A DNA stretch of 64,000 nucleotides from Pseudomonas sp. MM211 (GTDB lineage: Bacteria > Pseudomonadota > Gammaproteobacteria > Pseudomonadales > Pseudomonadaceae). The stretch lies in contig NZ_CP081942.1 of the NCBI RefSeq assembly GCF_020386635.1, forward strand, positions 62,001 to 126,000, read 5' to 3'. The stretch's first letter is position 1. The number at the start of each line of letters is the position of its first letter. Of the stretch, positions 21,921 to 30,950 are shown one piece after another. Position numbers and translations under genes: made by a program. Below the pieces are notes generated by a model, which made no database searches, had not been told where the DNA came from, and saw only the letters and a list, made by a program, of their open reading frames with translations.

Positions 21921-23548
21921 TCCAGGGGCACCCATTTCCAATCGTCATCGGCTTCGGTGTCTTTCGGCAGCGTCAGCGCGAATTGGCCGTAACCGCCCAG
22001 CGCACGCAGCTTGGGCAGCAGATGGGTGTCGGCGGCGTTACGGAATACCGGCTCGTAGTTGGCCGGCAGGCTGTCCAGGGTTTCTTGTTCGAGCAGGCGC
22101 GCCAGGCCTTCGGGTGCCAGATAACCCGGCACCAGACCGTCAGCAGGCAGCACTTCGGCAAGTGGGGGGAAGCGCTTGTTCAGGGTGTCGAGGGCCTTGA
22201 TCACCAGTGTGTCATCCAGGGAGAACAGCAGCGTCTGGCCCTGGCGCGCCAGGCTGACGTTGAAGAATGCGCGGGACGCCAGGGCATCGGGGGTGTTGCT
22301 GTCTTCGGCCGGGTACTGACCGAAGTTGGAGCCCACCTGGCGGTGCCAGATATGGCCGTCGGCGATGCTCTGGCTTTCCACCGGGAAGCGGCCGTTCTCG
22401 GCATTTGGTTCGAACGCGCCAATCATGCCGTCGAACAGCCCGCCGATGGCCTGATCGAGCTCGGGCGTGACGGCTTCGTCGAGGTGGGTGACCAGCAGCG
22501 GCGAATGCAGTCGCGAGTCGGCGTACCAGCACAGACCGGCGGTGCTGCCCAGGCGCTTTTCGAGATCGTCGCTGACCTCCTTGCTGGCACCGACACGGGT
22601 CAACAGCTTCTCGGCACTGCCCGGCGCCACGGGAACCGCCACACAGGCGCTGGCGCCCATCGGCATGGCTTTCCAGATCGGCGTGAAATCCAGGCGCGGC
22701 TGGTCATCGACTTCGTTCAGGGCCAGGAAGCTGCTCCAGCCGCTCTCGCCTTTTTCGAAACGCAGACCGGCGAAGGCCGGGAAGAAGCGCTGGTAGCCGA
22801 GGGCGACATACTCGCCGCTGAGGGAAATGCGCTGCTGCTCCTGCTCACGGGCCTTGAGGCCGAAGCGCTTGGGAAAAGGATTGTCGCCGTCGAGCAACGA
22901 CTCCACCGACTCCACGGCTTCGCGGCCGAGCTTGTCGTCCTCGCCGAACAGCATGCCAGGAGAAGACAGCACCAACAGTTTGTCGCCATGGCTGGCCAGC
23001 AGCAGCGCACGGTCGCCCAGATAGTTGAGACGATACAGGGGCACGCTGCTGCCATCGACGCGCAGCTCGCCAGCCTGCTTCAGCTGGCTATCGTCCAGCG
23101 CGATATGGGCCAACGGCTCCAGCACCTTGGCCAGACCGCCGCGCTGCATGACCATCAGGAAATGCTTGAGCTTGCCATCGGCGCCTTTCCACAGAGCGAC
23201 GTCGGCGGGCTGGTCGAGCAGTTCGTCGAGCAGGTTGTCACGCAGCTTCAGGTCGCGCTCGTAGATGATCCGCCGCAGGCTGCCGACCAGCCCGAGGCGG
23301 TCAGCGTTGTGCTCGTAGTAGAAGACGAAGTCTTCGGTAAGGGTGTCGCGCAGCAGCGGCACCGCCAGCAGATCCTTGGGCAGACGGCTGAGCGAGGCAC
23401 TCTCGATCAGCGCATCGGGGTGCTGCAGATTCAGGCCTAGGGCACTGCGTTCACCCAGCTCGCGGGAATCCTGGCCGCAGGCGGCAAGCAGCACAGCCAG
23501 CGCCAGTGTAGAGACGCGCTGCAAGTGGGCGGTGATCATCCGGTTCAT
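21905..23548 (-). CDS. magB: YfaA-like DUF2138 lipoprotein (MagB)
   Basis: A 547-residue protein with a lipoprotein signal (lipobox LLAAC, Cys about residue 24). It is a DUF2138 protein over nearly its full length, with [35 protein letters not shown] near the N-terminus and multiple conserved aromatic and acidic positions. Its function is unknown beyond membership of the macroglobulin operon. It starts 30 bp after magA and overlaps magC. A second possible start is the ATG three codons downstream. Confidence 0.86.
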   Translation of the reverse strand: MNRMITAHLQRVSTLALAVLLAACGQDSRELGERSALGLNLQHPDALIESASLSRLPKDLLAVPLLRDTLTEDFVFYYEHNADRLGLVGSLRRIIYERDLKLRDNLLDELLDQPADVALWKGADGKLKHFLMVMQRGGLAKVLEPLAHIALDDSQLKQAGELRVDGSSVPLYRLNYLGDRALLLASHGDKLLVLSSPGMLFGEDDKLGREAVESVESLLDGDNPFPKRFGLKAREQEQQRISLSGEYVALGYQRFFPAFAGLRFEKGESGWSSFLALNEVDDQPRLDFTPIWKAMPMGASACVAVPVAPGSAEKLLTRVGASKEVSDDLEKRLGSTAGLCWYADSRLHSPLLVTHLDEAVTPELDQAIGGLFDGMIGAFEPNAENGRFPVESQSIADGHIWHRQVGSNFGQYPAEDSNTPDALASRAFFNVSLARQGQTLLFSLDDTLVIKALDTLNKRFPPLAEVLPADGLVPGYLAPEGLARLLEQETLDSLPANYEPVFRNAADTHLLPKLRALGGYGQFALTLPKDTEADDDWKWVPLEWRSL

Positions 23549-23578
23549 AAAAAGTCCCAGTTCATCCGAGCATCGGGT

Positions 23579-24427
23579 TCAATAATTGAAAGATTTGACG
23601 AAAAGCAGCTCGCCAATGGCGCGTAGCGGCACCAGAAAGGTCTCGCGCTTTTCGTTGACGGTGTTCTCGTTGAAGATCAGGTTGATCTGCGCGGTGATGA
23701 TCTCGTTCTGGTTGCTGCCAGCCTCGAAGTTGTAACCACCGCTGCCCAGGTTGCCCCAATAATTCACGTAGATCAGATAGGTGCCCTGCAGCGGCGCGGT
23801 CATGGTGAACATTTCCGGGCCGGGGCCATCGACGCTGTCGACATCCAGGCCGCCGCCATTGGTCAGCACCGGCCGACTCCAGAAGGCGTGCTGACCATCC
23901 GGGGTGACCACGTGCAGGTCGAGTTCGGCCTTGGGATCGTCCCAACCCAGCACGATGCGCATGCGCGCTGGCGTGCGCAGGTTGTTGGCTTCATAGAATT
24001 GAATGCGCTTGAGCGACTGCCCCTCGCCTGCCACCAGCTCGACGCTGTTGGAGCCGGCGCCGAAGGCATAAGGCCGGGCGAAACGGCCCTGCTCGTCGGT
24101 GTACAGCGGCAGTGGGTTGCCATTGACCACCAGCCGATGGGGCGGGCGCAACTGGCCGATGTTCTGCAGAGTGCCCTCGATCATGCTGCGGCCACGCTGG
24201 GCGCCACGGTCGATGGGCGGCGTCGGGTAAGCGACGCGTGCTTCACCATCGCCCTCATTTAGGCCGTGATAACGCCAGCCGCCGCTGGGGCCTTGCAGGG
24301 ATACGGAGGGGTCGGCCAGGGTCAGGGGAGGCGTCAGGACAACGCACAGGAGCACCACGCGACGCACCAACCAGGCATGGGCCCGAGCAAGCCGAAACGA
24401 CCCTCGTCGCGAAAATGGACGAACCAC
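23579..24427 (-). CDS. magA: YfaP-like DUF2135 protein (MagA), first gene of the mag operon
   Basis: A 282-residue protein. The N-terminus is basic and then hydrophobic (about residues 22-38, ending TLADP), a likely signal peptide although longer than usual, so a downstream start is possible. The C-terminal DUF2135 domain has GWDDPKAELDLHVVTPDGQHAFW and LIYVNYWGNLGSGGYNFEAG, closely parallel to MagF. Predicted periplasmic. It is the promoter-proximal gene of a six-gene operon whose internal gaps are 30 bp or less or overlap. The roxRS pair lies upstream, beyond the AEC gene. Confidence 0.87.
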   Translation of the reverse strand: MVRPFSRRGSFRLARAHAWLVRRVVLLCVVLTPPLTLADPSVSLQGPSGGWRYHGLNEGDGEARVAYPTPPIDRGAQRGRSMIEGTLQNIGQLRPPHRLVVNGNPLPLYTDEQGRFARPYAFGAGSNSVELVAGEGQSLKRIQFYEANNLRTPARMRIVLGWDDPKAELDLHVVTPDGQHAFWSRPVLTNGGGLDVDSVDGPGPEMFTMTAPLQGTYLIYVNYWGNLGSGGYNFEAGSNQNEIITAQINLIFNENTVNEKRETFLVPLRAIGELLFVKSFNY

Positions 24428-24688
24428 TGCACTGCACTCCTTGTGCTGGCTCAGGCTTAACAGCCTGGCATCCGCACTTCACATCCTGGGCTCATAGTAG
24501 GCGACACCGTGACTTCATGAGTGATCAGCTGCCGCCGAGGCGCCGTCACATGAGGTTACATGCCAGCCGAGGATGCTAACCAGTTACCCCGCAACTAACA
24601 ATCGTGGCACGTGCGAATCGGTACTGGATCACAGTGGTGAGCGACCAATGAGTGGCGGAAGCGGTCATCTGCTGCGGGGTTCGATCTG

Positions 24689-24808
24689 ATCGTTCCTCAC
24701 GCTCCGCGTGGGAATGCCTGCAGGGACGCTCTGCGTCCGATGTCGAGGCCTGGCGGGCGCAGAGCGCCCTGGATTGGGCTCCCACGCTGGAGCGTGGGAG
24801 CCATCATC
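24689..24808. repeat. Palindromic repeat with CTCCGCGTGGGAA arms
   Basis: An about 120-bp extended palindrome: TTCCTCACGCTCCGCGTGGG at the left end pairs with CTCCCACGCTGGAGCGTGGG at the right, and an inner pair GGGACGCTCTGCGTCC / GGGCGCAGAGCGCCC lies inside. This repeat type is common between genes in Pseudomonas. It lies in the 546-bp gap between magA and the AEC gene, which otherwise holds the mag promoter region (about 24430-24680) and no gene I can support. Confidence 0.65.
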
Positions 24809-24811
24809 AAT

Positions 24812-24945
24812 CTCGTGGGAGGGGCCGGGCGGCGATCCGCTTTAGCCGCGAGCTCTTTGCTCTTCAATAGAGCTCGCGGCTAAAGCCACTCCTACAAAAA
24901 GAAAGCTCTGCATCCACCGTCCGCTTCCGCCTTAAAACTGCCCTC
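24812..24945. repeat. Partial copy B of the 205-bp MITE-like element
   Basis: Contains the GCTTTAGCCGCGAGCTC / GAGCTCGCGGCTAAAGC palindrome and, to its right, the flank AGAAAGCTCTGC...CCGTCCGC that also borders copy C (about 30770-30815) in inverse orientation. The outer terminal repeat on the left seems lost. Confidence 0.6.
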
Positions 24946-24973
24946 TTCGGCTATCTGCGCCCGCATTGATGGG

Positions 24974-25915
24974 CTAGATCCACCCCGCCCACTGCAACAG
25001 CAGCAACCCGACGTTAGTGGTGATCACCGCCGCCAGGGTGGTGATGACGATGATCGCGGCCGCCAGTTGGTAGTTGCCGTTGACCGCCCGTGCCATGACG
25101 AAGCTGGCAGCTGCCGTGGGGCTGGCGAAGTACAGGAAGAGGATCGCCAGGTCGGCGCCGCGGAAGCCGAACGCCCAGGCTCCCAACGTCGAGAACAGCG
25201 GCAGCCAGACCATCTTCATCATGCTCGAACCGATCGCCACGCCACTGCTTTCACGCAGCGAGGTCAGCGACAGGGTGCCGCCGATACAGATCAGCGCCAG
25301 CGGCAGGGTCATCTGCGCGAAGTATTCACCGGACACCATCATCCAGTGCGGCAGCGGGATCTGCCAATAGGCGAACGGGATGGCCGCGAGTACGCCGATG
25401 ATCAGGGGGTTGGTGAAGATGCTCTTGCACAGTGCCCAGGGGTCGGACTTCATGTTCGGGCTGTAGATCGCCAGGACGATGGCCGACAGCACGTTGTAGC
25501 AGAGGATCACCACACCACCGAGCACCGCTCCCACCGACAGCCCGTAGTCGCCGTACATGCTGGTGGCCAGGGCCAGGCCGACGATGCCGTTGTTACCGCG
25601 AAAGGCGCCCTGAGTATAGATACCGCGATCGGCCATCGGGCAACGCCAGATCGCCCAGCCCCAGGCGATGACGAAAGCCACCAGGGTGGCGAACACGAAG
25701 TAGCCAATCAGCGCAGGCTGCAGCGCCGCGTTGAGATCCGCGCTGATGATGCTGAGAAACAGCAGGGTCGGCATGGTGCCGCGAAACACCAGAGAAGATG
25801 CGGTATTGATGAAGGCATCGTCGATCCAGCGCAGCCGCTTGAGCAGCACGCCGAGAAACAGCATGGAAAAGACCGGGGCGGTAATGCCGAGGGTTTGCTG
25901 AAGCACGGCGAGCAT
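24974..25915 (-). CDS. AEC-family (auxin efflux carrier type) permease
   Basis: A 313-residue, highly hydrophobic protein with about ten membrane segments split into two halves by a short loop around residues 155-165. It has the family features of GTMPTLLFLSI in helix 2 and NNGIVGLALATSMYG in the mid region. AEC permeases export or import organic anions such as malate or malonate; the substrate cannot be told here. It is the only gene between the mag operon and roxR and is probably a separate unit. Confidence 0.86.
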   Translation of the reverse strand: MLAVLQQTLGITAPVFSMLFLGVLLKRLRWIDDAFINTASSLVFRGTMPTLLFLSIISADLNAALQPALIGYFVFATLVAFVIAWGWAIWRCPMADRGIYTQGAFRGNNGIVGLALATSMYGDYGLSVGAVLGGVVILCYNVLSAIVLAIYSPNMKSDPWALCKSIFTNPLIIGVLAAIPFAYWQIPLPHWMMVSGEYFAQMTLPLALICIGGTLSLTSLRESSGVAIGSSMMKMVWLPLFSTLGAWAFGFRGADLAILFLYFASPTAAASFVMARAVNGNYQLAAAIIVITTLAAVITTNVGLLLLQWAGWI

Positions 25916-26037
25916 GGGAGCCCCGGAAGCAGGAAAGTAGCGACTGAAAACGACAACGTGCCTGAGGGTCAGACACGTTGATAGCGTGCTAATGATAGCA
26001 AAGCTTCAGTCACCGCACCCGGCGCTGGCACTGCCGC

Positions 26038-26598
26038 TTAGCGGCGAACCGGGCGCTTCTGCAGTTTGCGCTGCAGGGTACGACGATGCATGCCCAGGGC
26101 ACGGGCAGTCGCCGAGATGTTGCCTTCGTGCTCAGCCAGCACACGCTGGATGTGCTCCCACTGCAGGCGATCCACCGACATGGGGTTTTCCGGCACCAGG
26201 GTGTCGAGGTCGGCATGCTGTGTCAGCAGTGCAGCGAGCACGTCGTCGGCGTCAGCGGGTTTGCACAGGTAGTTGCAGGCACCGCGCTTGATGGCCTCCA
26301 CAGCAGTGGCGATGCTCGAATAGCCAGTGAGGATCACCACACGCATTTCGGCATCCAGCTCGAGCAGTTTGGGCAGCAACACCAAGCCGGAGTCGCCTTC
26401 CATCTTCAGGTCGAGCACCGCGTAATCCGGCAAATCCTGGGCGGCGAGCGCCAGGCCTTCCTCGGCAGAGGCGGCGGTCGATACACGCAGACCGCGGCTG
26501 CTCATGGCACGCGCCATCACACGGGTAAAGGTGGGGTCATCATCGACCAGCAGCAGATGGGGTAGTTCTTCGCTTTCCAGCAGCGCTTCGTCACTCAT
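26038..26598 (-). CDS. roxR: Redox response regulator RoxR (PrrA/RegA family)
   Basis: A 186-residue protein with a receiver domain (about 15-130) bearing acidic DDDP, the phosphoacceptor in YAVLDLKMEGD (Asp about 62), and the conserved Thr and Lys in VVILTGYSS and YLCKPAD. A proline-containing linker leads to a Fis-type helix-turn-helix (about 148-182, ending HRRTLQRKLQKRPVRR). RoxR/RegA activates terminal oxidase and respiratory genes. It is encoded 10 bp downstream of roxS on the same strand, so the two are cotranscribed. Confidence 0.93.
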   Translation of the reverse strand: MSDEALLESEELPHLLLVDDDPTFTRVMARAMSSRGLRVSTAASAEEGLALAAQDLPDYAVLDLKMEGDSGLVLLPKLLELDAEMRVVILTGYSSIATAVEAIKRGACNYLCKPADADDVLAALLTQHADLDTLVPENPMSVDRLQWEHIQRVLAEHEGNISATARALGMHRRTLQRKLQKRPVRR

Positions 26599-26608
26599 AC
26601 ATCACTCC

Positions 26609-27868
26609 TTAGACCCTGGCATAGGCTCGCGGCAGCTTGAGCTCGGTGAGCGTGCCGCCTTCTTCATGGTTATACAGCTTCACCGTGCCGCCGGCGCGCG
26701 TTACGCTGGCCTGACTGAGGAACAGCCCGAGGCCGAACCCCTTGCCCTTGCCTTTGGTGGTGAAGAACGGCCGGCCCAATTGCTCGGCAATGGCCAAGGG
26801 CACACCCGCACCGTAGTCACGTATGGCAAGCCGTACCCACTGATGATCCCAGTCCAGGCAGATCTGCAGATTTTCCGGGCAGGCATCGGCTGCGTTGTTA
26901 AGCAGGTTGAGCAGCGCCTGGGTCAGATCCGCCGGGGGCATCAATTGCGGCGGTTTGCCGACACCCAGGCACTCATAACGATAGCTGGCCTCGGGCCGCA
27001 TCAGGTGCCAGCGATTAAGGGTAGTTTCCAGCCAGTCCACCGAGGACATTTCTACCACGGCCTGGCGGCGATCCGCTTCGGCGGCGCGCACCAGTTGCTG
27101 GAGGGTTTCCTTGCACAGTTTGACCTGCTCCTGAAGCAGTGCCAGGTCTTCCTGCAGCAGCGGATTCTGGTGCTCGCGGCGCAATTCCTTGATCAGCACG
27201 CTCATGGTCGACAAGGGCGTACCCAGTTCGTGAGCGGCGCCGGCGGCCTGGGTGGCCACGGCCAGCAGTTGCTGATCGCGCATGCCCTCCTCGCGGCGTT
27301 CGGCGCGCAGTTTTTCCTGCTGGCGCAGTTCTTCGGCCATCTTGGCGACGAAGAAGGTAATCAGCCCCGCCGCCAGGGCGAAGCTCAGCCACATGCCGTA
27401 GACCAGCAGGCTTTCCCGCGGCCCGACCGGCAGTTGCAGCGGGTGCGACCACATCAGCAGCAAGGTGTAGGAGGCCAGCGCCATGCCGCCGAGGATCATG
27501 GTGAACAGCCACGGCAGCGTCGCTGCGGCGATGGTCAGCGGCACCAGATAATAGGAGACGAAAGGATTGGCCGAGCCGCCCGAATAATAGAGCAGCACGC
27601 TGTGAATGATCAGGTCGAAGCCCAGATGGATTGCGTACTCGGCCTCGGTCACCGGCCAGGGGCCACGCAGTCGCAACGCAGTGAGCAAGCACAGCACCAG
27701 CGAGGCACCAAGGGTGATGCTCAACTGCAGCCAGGGCAGCGGCAGCAACTCGGACTTGTAGGCAAGACCAACCGAACCGGCCTGTGCAGCCAGCACGAGG
27801 AAACGGATCAGGGTCAAACGCCACAGGTTCTGGCGACTGGCGGACAGCAGTTGTACGGGGGCGAGCAT
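26609..27868 (-). CDS. roxS: Redox sensor histidine kinase RoxS (PrrB/RegB family)
   Basis: A 419-residue protein from the ATG of MLAPVQLLSASRQNLWRL. Six membrane segments span about residues 20-185. The quinone-sensing GGSANPFVSYYLVPL motif (about 95-110) is typical of RegB. The H-box is AHELGTPLSTMSVLIKEL (His about 205), followed by a Cys in LCKETLQQLV that could correspond to the redox cysteine region, and an HATPase domain with GKGFGLGLFLSQ. It senses the respiratory-chain redox state and phosphorylates RoxR. The 252-bp region to the divergent SIMPL gene holds its promoter. Confidence 0.93.
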   Translation of the reverse strand: MLAPVQLLSASRQNLWRLTLIRFLVLAAQAGSVGLAYKSELLPLPWLQLSITLGASLVLCLLTALRLRGPWPVTEAEYAIHLGFDLIIHSVLLYYSGGSANPFVSYYLVPLTIAAATLPWLFTMILGGMALASYTLLLMWSHPLQLPVGPRESLLVYGMWLSFALAAGLITFFVAKMAEELRQQEKLRAERREEGMRDQQLLAVATQAAGAAHELGTPLSTMSVLIKELRREHQNPLLQEDLALLQEQVKLCKETLQQLVRAAEADRRQAVVEMSSVDWLETTLNRWHLMRPEASYRYECLGVGKPPQLMPPADLTQALLNLLNNAADACPENLQICLDWDHQWVRLAIRDYGAGVPLAIAEQLGRPFFTTKGKGKGFGLGLFLSQASVTRAGGTVKLYNHEEGGTLTELKLPRAYARV

Positions 27869-28120
27869 CGATACTCCTCTATGCTCGTTGACGAGCCTGG
27901 CGAGTATAACCAAGCCCGCCAACGGTCTGATGCGGCAACGCGCCGCAGTCGTACGATGATTGCCGGCTCAGGCACCTGATAAAAAAGTCACCTGCCGGAA
28001 ATAGCGGTCAGAGAGGGGCAGATATTTTTTCGACTGGGCTTAACCCGAATCGCCAAGTCGCCTCGTCTACCCTCATGAACACGGCCGATCGGCCGTACAC
28101 GTCACCGATAAGGAACCGCC

Positions 28121-28831
28121 ATGCAGCCAATGTCCCGCCTCGCCACCGCCCTGGCCATCACCACTGCCGGCCTGTTCAGCGTCACCGCCCAGGCCGACGA
28201 GCCACGCTACAACCAAGTCTCGCTGAGCACTCAGGTCAGCCATGAAGTGGCCCACGACCTGATGCAGGTCACCCTGTACACCGAAGCCCAGCACAAGGAT
28301 CCTGCCGCCCTCGCCGCGGAGATCACCCGTACCCTCAATGCCGGGCTGACCCAGGCTCGTGGTGTAAAAGGCGTCAGCGTTTCCCAGGGCAGCCGCAACA
28401 GCTACCCGGTCTACAGCGAAAAGGGTGAGGAAATCAGTGCCTGGCGCGAGCGTGCCGAAATCCGCCTGGAAAGCGCCGACTTCACCGCACTCTCCAAGTT
28501 GACCGGCGACATGCTCAAGACCCTTAAAATGGGCGGCATGAGCTTCAGCATCGCTGATGCCACGCGTAAGAAAGAAGAAGACGCACTGATCAAGGACGCC
28601 GTCGCCGCCTTCAAGGAGCGCGCGCAGTTGACCACCGAAGCCTTGGGCGGCAAGAGCTACAAGCTGGTCAGCCTGGGCCTCAACAGTGGCGGCTTCGTGC
28701 GCCCACCGATGCGCATGGAAGCCATGAAGGCCGCATCGTTCTCCAGCGACAGCGTGACCCCGGAAGTCGAAGCCGGTACCAGCCAGGTAACCCTTAGCGC
28801 TGACGGCGTGATTGAAATTCAGATGCCCTGA
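28121..28831 (+). CDS. Periplasmic SIMPL (DUF541) domain protein
   Basis: A 236-residue protein with a signal peptide (MQPMSRLATALAITTAGLFSVTAQA, cleaved after AQA). The rest is one SIMPL/DUF541 domain: VSLSTQVSHEVAHDLMQVTL near the start, repeating beta-alpha units and a C-terminal TLSADGVIEIQMP. Family members such as YggE are linked to oxidative-stress tolerance or outer-membrane channel formation; the role here is unknown. It is followed within 10 bp by a long hairpin. Confidence 0.86.
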   Translation: MQPMSRLATALAITTAGLFSVTAQADEPRYNQVSLSTQVSHEVAHDLMQVTLYTEAQHKDPAALAAEITRTLNAGLTQARGVKGVSVSQGSRNSYPVYSEKGEEISAWRERAEIRLESADFTALSKLTGDMLKTLKMGGMSFSIADATRKKEEDALIKDAVAAFKERAQLTTEALGGKSYKLVSLGLNSGGFVRPPMRMEAMKAASFSSDSVTPEVEAGTSQVTLSADGVIEIQMP

Positions 28832-28837
28832 AACGGA

Positions 28838-28871
28838 GCAGGCGCCGCTGTCACTCGACAGCGGCGCCTGC
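28838..28871 (+). terminator. Perfect 15-bp hairpin after the SIMPL gene
   Basis: GCAGGCGCCGCTGTC and GACAGCGGCGCCTGC form a perfect 15-bp stem with a 4-base loop, starting 7 bp after the stop codon. There is no T-tract, so it may protect the mRNA 3' end or work with Rho. Confidence 0.6.
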
Positions 28872-29075
28872 GCGGCATCACCGCCGAAATACGGCCATTA
28901 CTCACCGTCGTGTCACCTATTCTCCGCAGAATTATTTTCCCTCCCCATATTCGGCATATCCCGTGCATAGACCTGAACAAGGTCTAGTGTTAACGGACGC
29001 ATCTCCACGGTTTGGAGAATGCATCTGTTGCTCTTGAAGACCCCTCACCAAAACCATAATAGACATGAGGTAAGC

Positions 29076-30674
29076 ATGCGTAAGAATGCCGTTATTCAGG
29101 CTTTTGTAGCCGCGGGGCTGATCGCCAGTGCACCGTTCGCCATGGCTGCCAGCACCCTGGTGTACTGCTCGGAGGGCAGCCCAGCCGGCTTCGATCCTGG
29201 GCTCTATACCACGGGTACCGACTTCGATGCCGGTGCGGAAACCATCTTCAACCGCCTTTCGCAGTTCGAGCGCGGCGGCACTGCCGTCGTACCCGGGTTG
29301 GCAGAGAAGTGGGACATCAGTGATGACGGCCTCACCTATACCTTCCACCTGCGCGAAGGGGTGAAATTCCACACCACCGACTACTTCAAGCCGAGTCGTG
29401 AATTCAACGCCGACGACGTGTTGTTCACCTTCAACCGCATGCTCAGCAAGGATGATCCGTTCCGCAAGGCTTACCCCACCGAGTTCCCCTACTTCACCGA
29501 CATGGGCATGGACAAGAACATCGCCAAGCTCGAGAAAGTCGACGAGCACACGGTGCGTTTCACCCTGAACACCGTCGATGCGGCCTTCATTCAGAACATG
29601 GCGATGAGTTTCGCCTCGATTCACTCGGCCGAATACGCTGCGCAGTTGCTCAAGGCTGGCAAAGCCTCCGACATCAACCAGAAGCCCATCGGCACTGGCC
29701 CATTCGTGTTCAACCGCTACCAGAAAGACTCGCAGATTCGTTACAAGGGCAACACCGAGTACTGGCTGCCCGAGGACGTGAAGATCGACAACCTGATCTT
29801 CGCCATCAACACCGACCCGTCGGTGCGCATGCAGAAACTGCGTGCCGGCGAGTGCCACGTCAGCGTATTCCCGCGCCCAGCCGACCTCGAGGCCCTGAAA
29901 AAGGATCCGAAACTGCAGATGCCCGAGCAGGCCGGTTTCAACGTCGGCTACCTGGCTTACAACACCGAGCACAAGCCGTTCGACAAGCTGGAAGTGCGCC
30001 AGGCCATGGACATGGCAGTCAACAAGCAGGCGATCATCAATGCCGTGTACCAGGGCGCCGGGCAGATTGCCGTGAATGGCATGCCGCCGACCCAGTGGTC
30101 CTATGACGACACCATCAAGGACACCCCCTACAACCCGGAAAAGGCCAAGGAATTGCTCAAGGCTGCGGGCGTGAAGGAAGGCACCGAGATCACCCTGTGG
30201 GCCATGCCCGTGCAGCGCCCGTACAACCCCAACGCCAAACTGATGGCCGAGATGCTCCAGGCCGACTGGGCCAAGATCGGCATCAAGGCGCGCATCGTCA
30301 GCTACGAATGGGGCGAGTACAACAAACGCGCCAAGGCCGGCGAACACGACGCGCTGCTGATCGGTTGGACCGGTGACAACGGTGACCCCGACAACTGGCT
30401 GAGCGTGCTGTACGGCTGTGATGCCATCGGCGGCAACAACTACAGCCGCCTGTGCAACAAGGAGTTCGACGGGCTGCTGAAAAAGGCCAAGGCGATCAAC
30501 GATCGTGAAGAGCGTACCGTGCTCTACAAACAGGCCCAGCATCTGCTCAAGGCCGACGTGCAGAACACGCCTATCGCCCACTCCACGGTGTATCAGCCGA
30601 TGAGCATTCGGGTTAAGGACTTCAAAATCAGCCCGTTCGGGATCAACTCCTTCTACGGCGTGAGCATCGAGTAA
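29076..30674 (+). CDS. dppA: Dipeptide ABC transporter substrate-binding protein (DppA1-like)
   Basis: A 532-residue protein. The ATG at 29076 follows GAGGTAA and begins a signal peptide (MRKNAVIQAFVAAGLIASAP, cleaved near AMA-AS). The mature protein is a family-5 extracellular solute-binding protein with the DppA signature LVYCSEGSPAGFDPG. It captures dipeptides in the periplasm and delivers them to DppBCDF. It is about 70-80% similar by eye to DppA3 at 33105. It stands alone with its own terminator, and lacks the shared upstream motif seen at mdpA/psdR and dppA3, so control probably differs. Confidence 0.93.
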   Translation: MRKNAVIQAFVAAGLIASAPFAMAASTLVYCSEGSPAGFDPGLYTTGTDFDAGAETIFNRLSQFERGGTAVVPGLAEKWDISDDGLTYTFHLREGVKFHTTDYFKPSREFNADDVLFTFNRMLSKDDPFRKAYPTEFPYFTDMGMDKNIAKLEKVDEHTVRFTLNTVDAAFIQNMAMSFASIHSAEYAAQLLKAGKASDINQKPIGTGPFVFNRYQKDSQIRYKGNTEYWLPEDVKIDNLIFAINTDPSVRMQKLRAGECHVSVFPRPADLEALKKDPKLQMPEQAGFNVGYLAYNTEHKPFDKLEVRQAMDMAVNKQAIINAVYQGAGQIAVNGMPPTQWSYDDTIKDTPYNPEKAKELLKAAGVKEGTEITLWAMPVQRPYNPNAKLMAEMLQADWAKIGIKARIVSYEWGEYNKRAKAGEHDALLIGWTGDNGDPDNWLSVLYGCDAIGGNNYSRLCNKEFDGLLKKAKAINDREERTVLYKQAQHLLKADVQNTPIAHSTVYQPMSIRVKDFKISPFGINSFYGVSIE

Positions 30675-30690
30675 CGCATCTGCCTGAATG

Positions 30691-30725
30691 AAAACGCCCG
30701 GCCAATTGGCCGGGCGTTTTCGTTT
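30691..30725 (+). terminator. Intrinsic terminator after the first dppA
   Basis: AAAACGCCCGGCC and GGCCGGGCGTTTTCGTTT form a GC-rich stem with a T-rich tail, 17 bp after the stop codon. Confidence 0.87.
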
Positions 30726-30727
30726 CT

Positions 30728-30942
30728 AAGACCCTGCTCACCATCTTCAGGATCGACTTCAGCGCTTTGCCTGCAAGGTGGCGATAGCGGACGGTGAGCA
30801 GAGCTTTCTTTTTGTAGGAGTGGCTTTAGCCGCGAGCTCTATTGAAGGGCAAAGAGCTCGCGGCTAAAGCCCTCCCACGAGATCGCGACCGTCCGCTCCT
30901 GCCTATAGCAGTCTCTTTACGTCGCCTAAAAAGATCGGTTCT
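30728..30942. repeat. MITE-like palindromic element (copy C)
   Basis: The same element as 11385-11589 in opposite orientation. Shared parts include TTCAGCGCTTTGCCTGCAA, GGCGATAGCGG, the GTAGGAGTGGCTTTAGCC palindrome and AAAGAGACTGC near the ends. Its outer ends are more degraded than in copy A. It fills the gap between the converging dppA and mdpA genes. Confidence 0.7.
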
Positions 30943-30950
30943 AAGGACGG

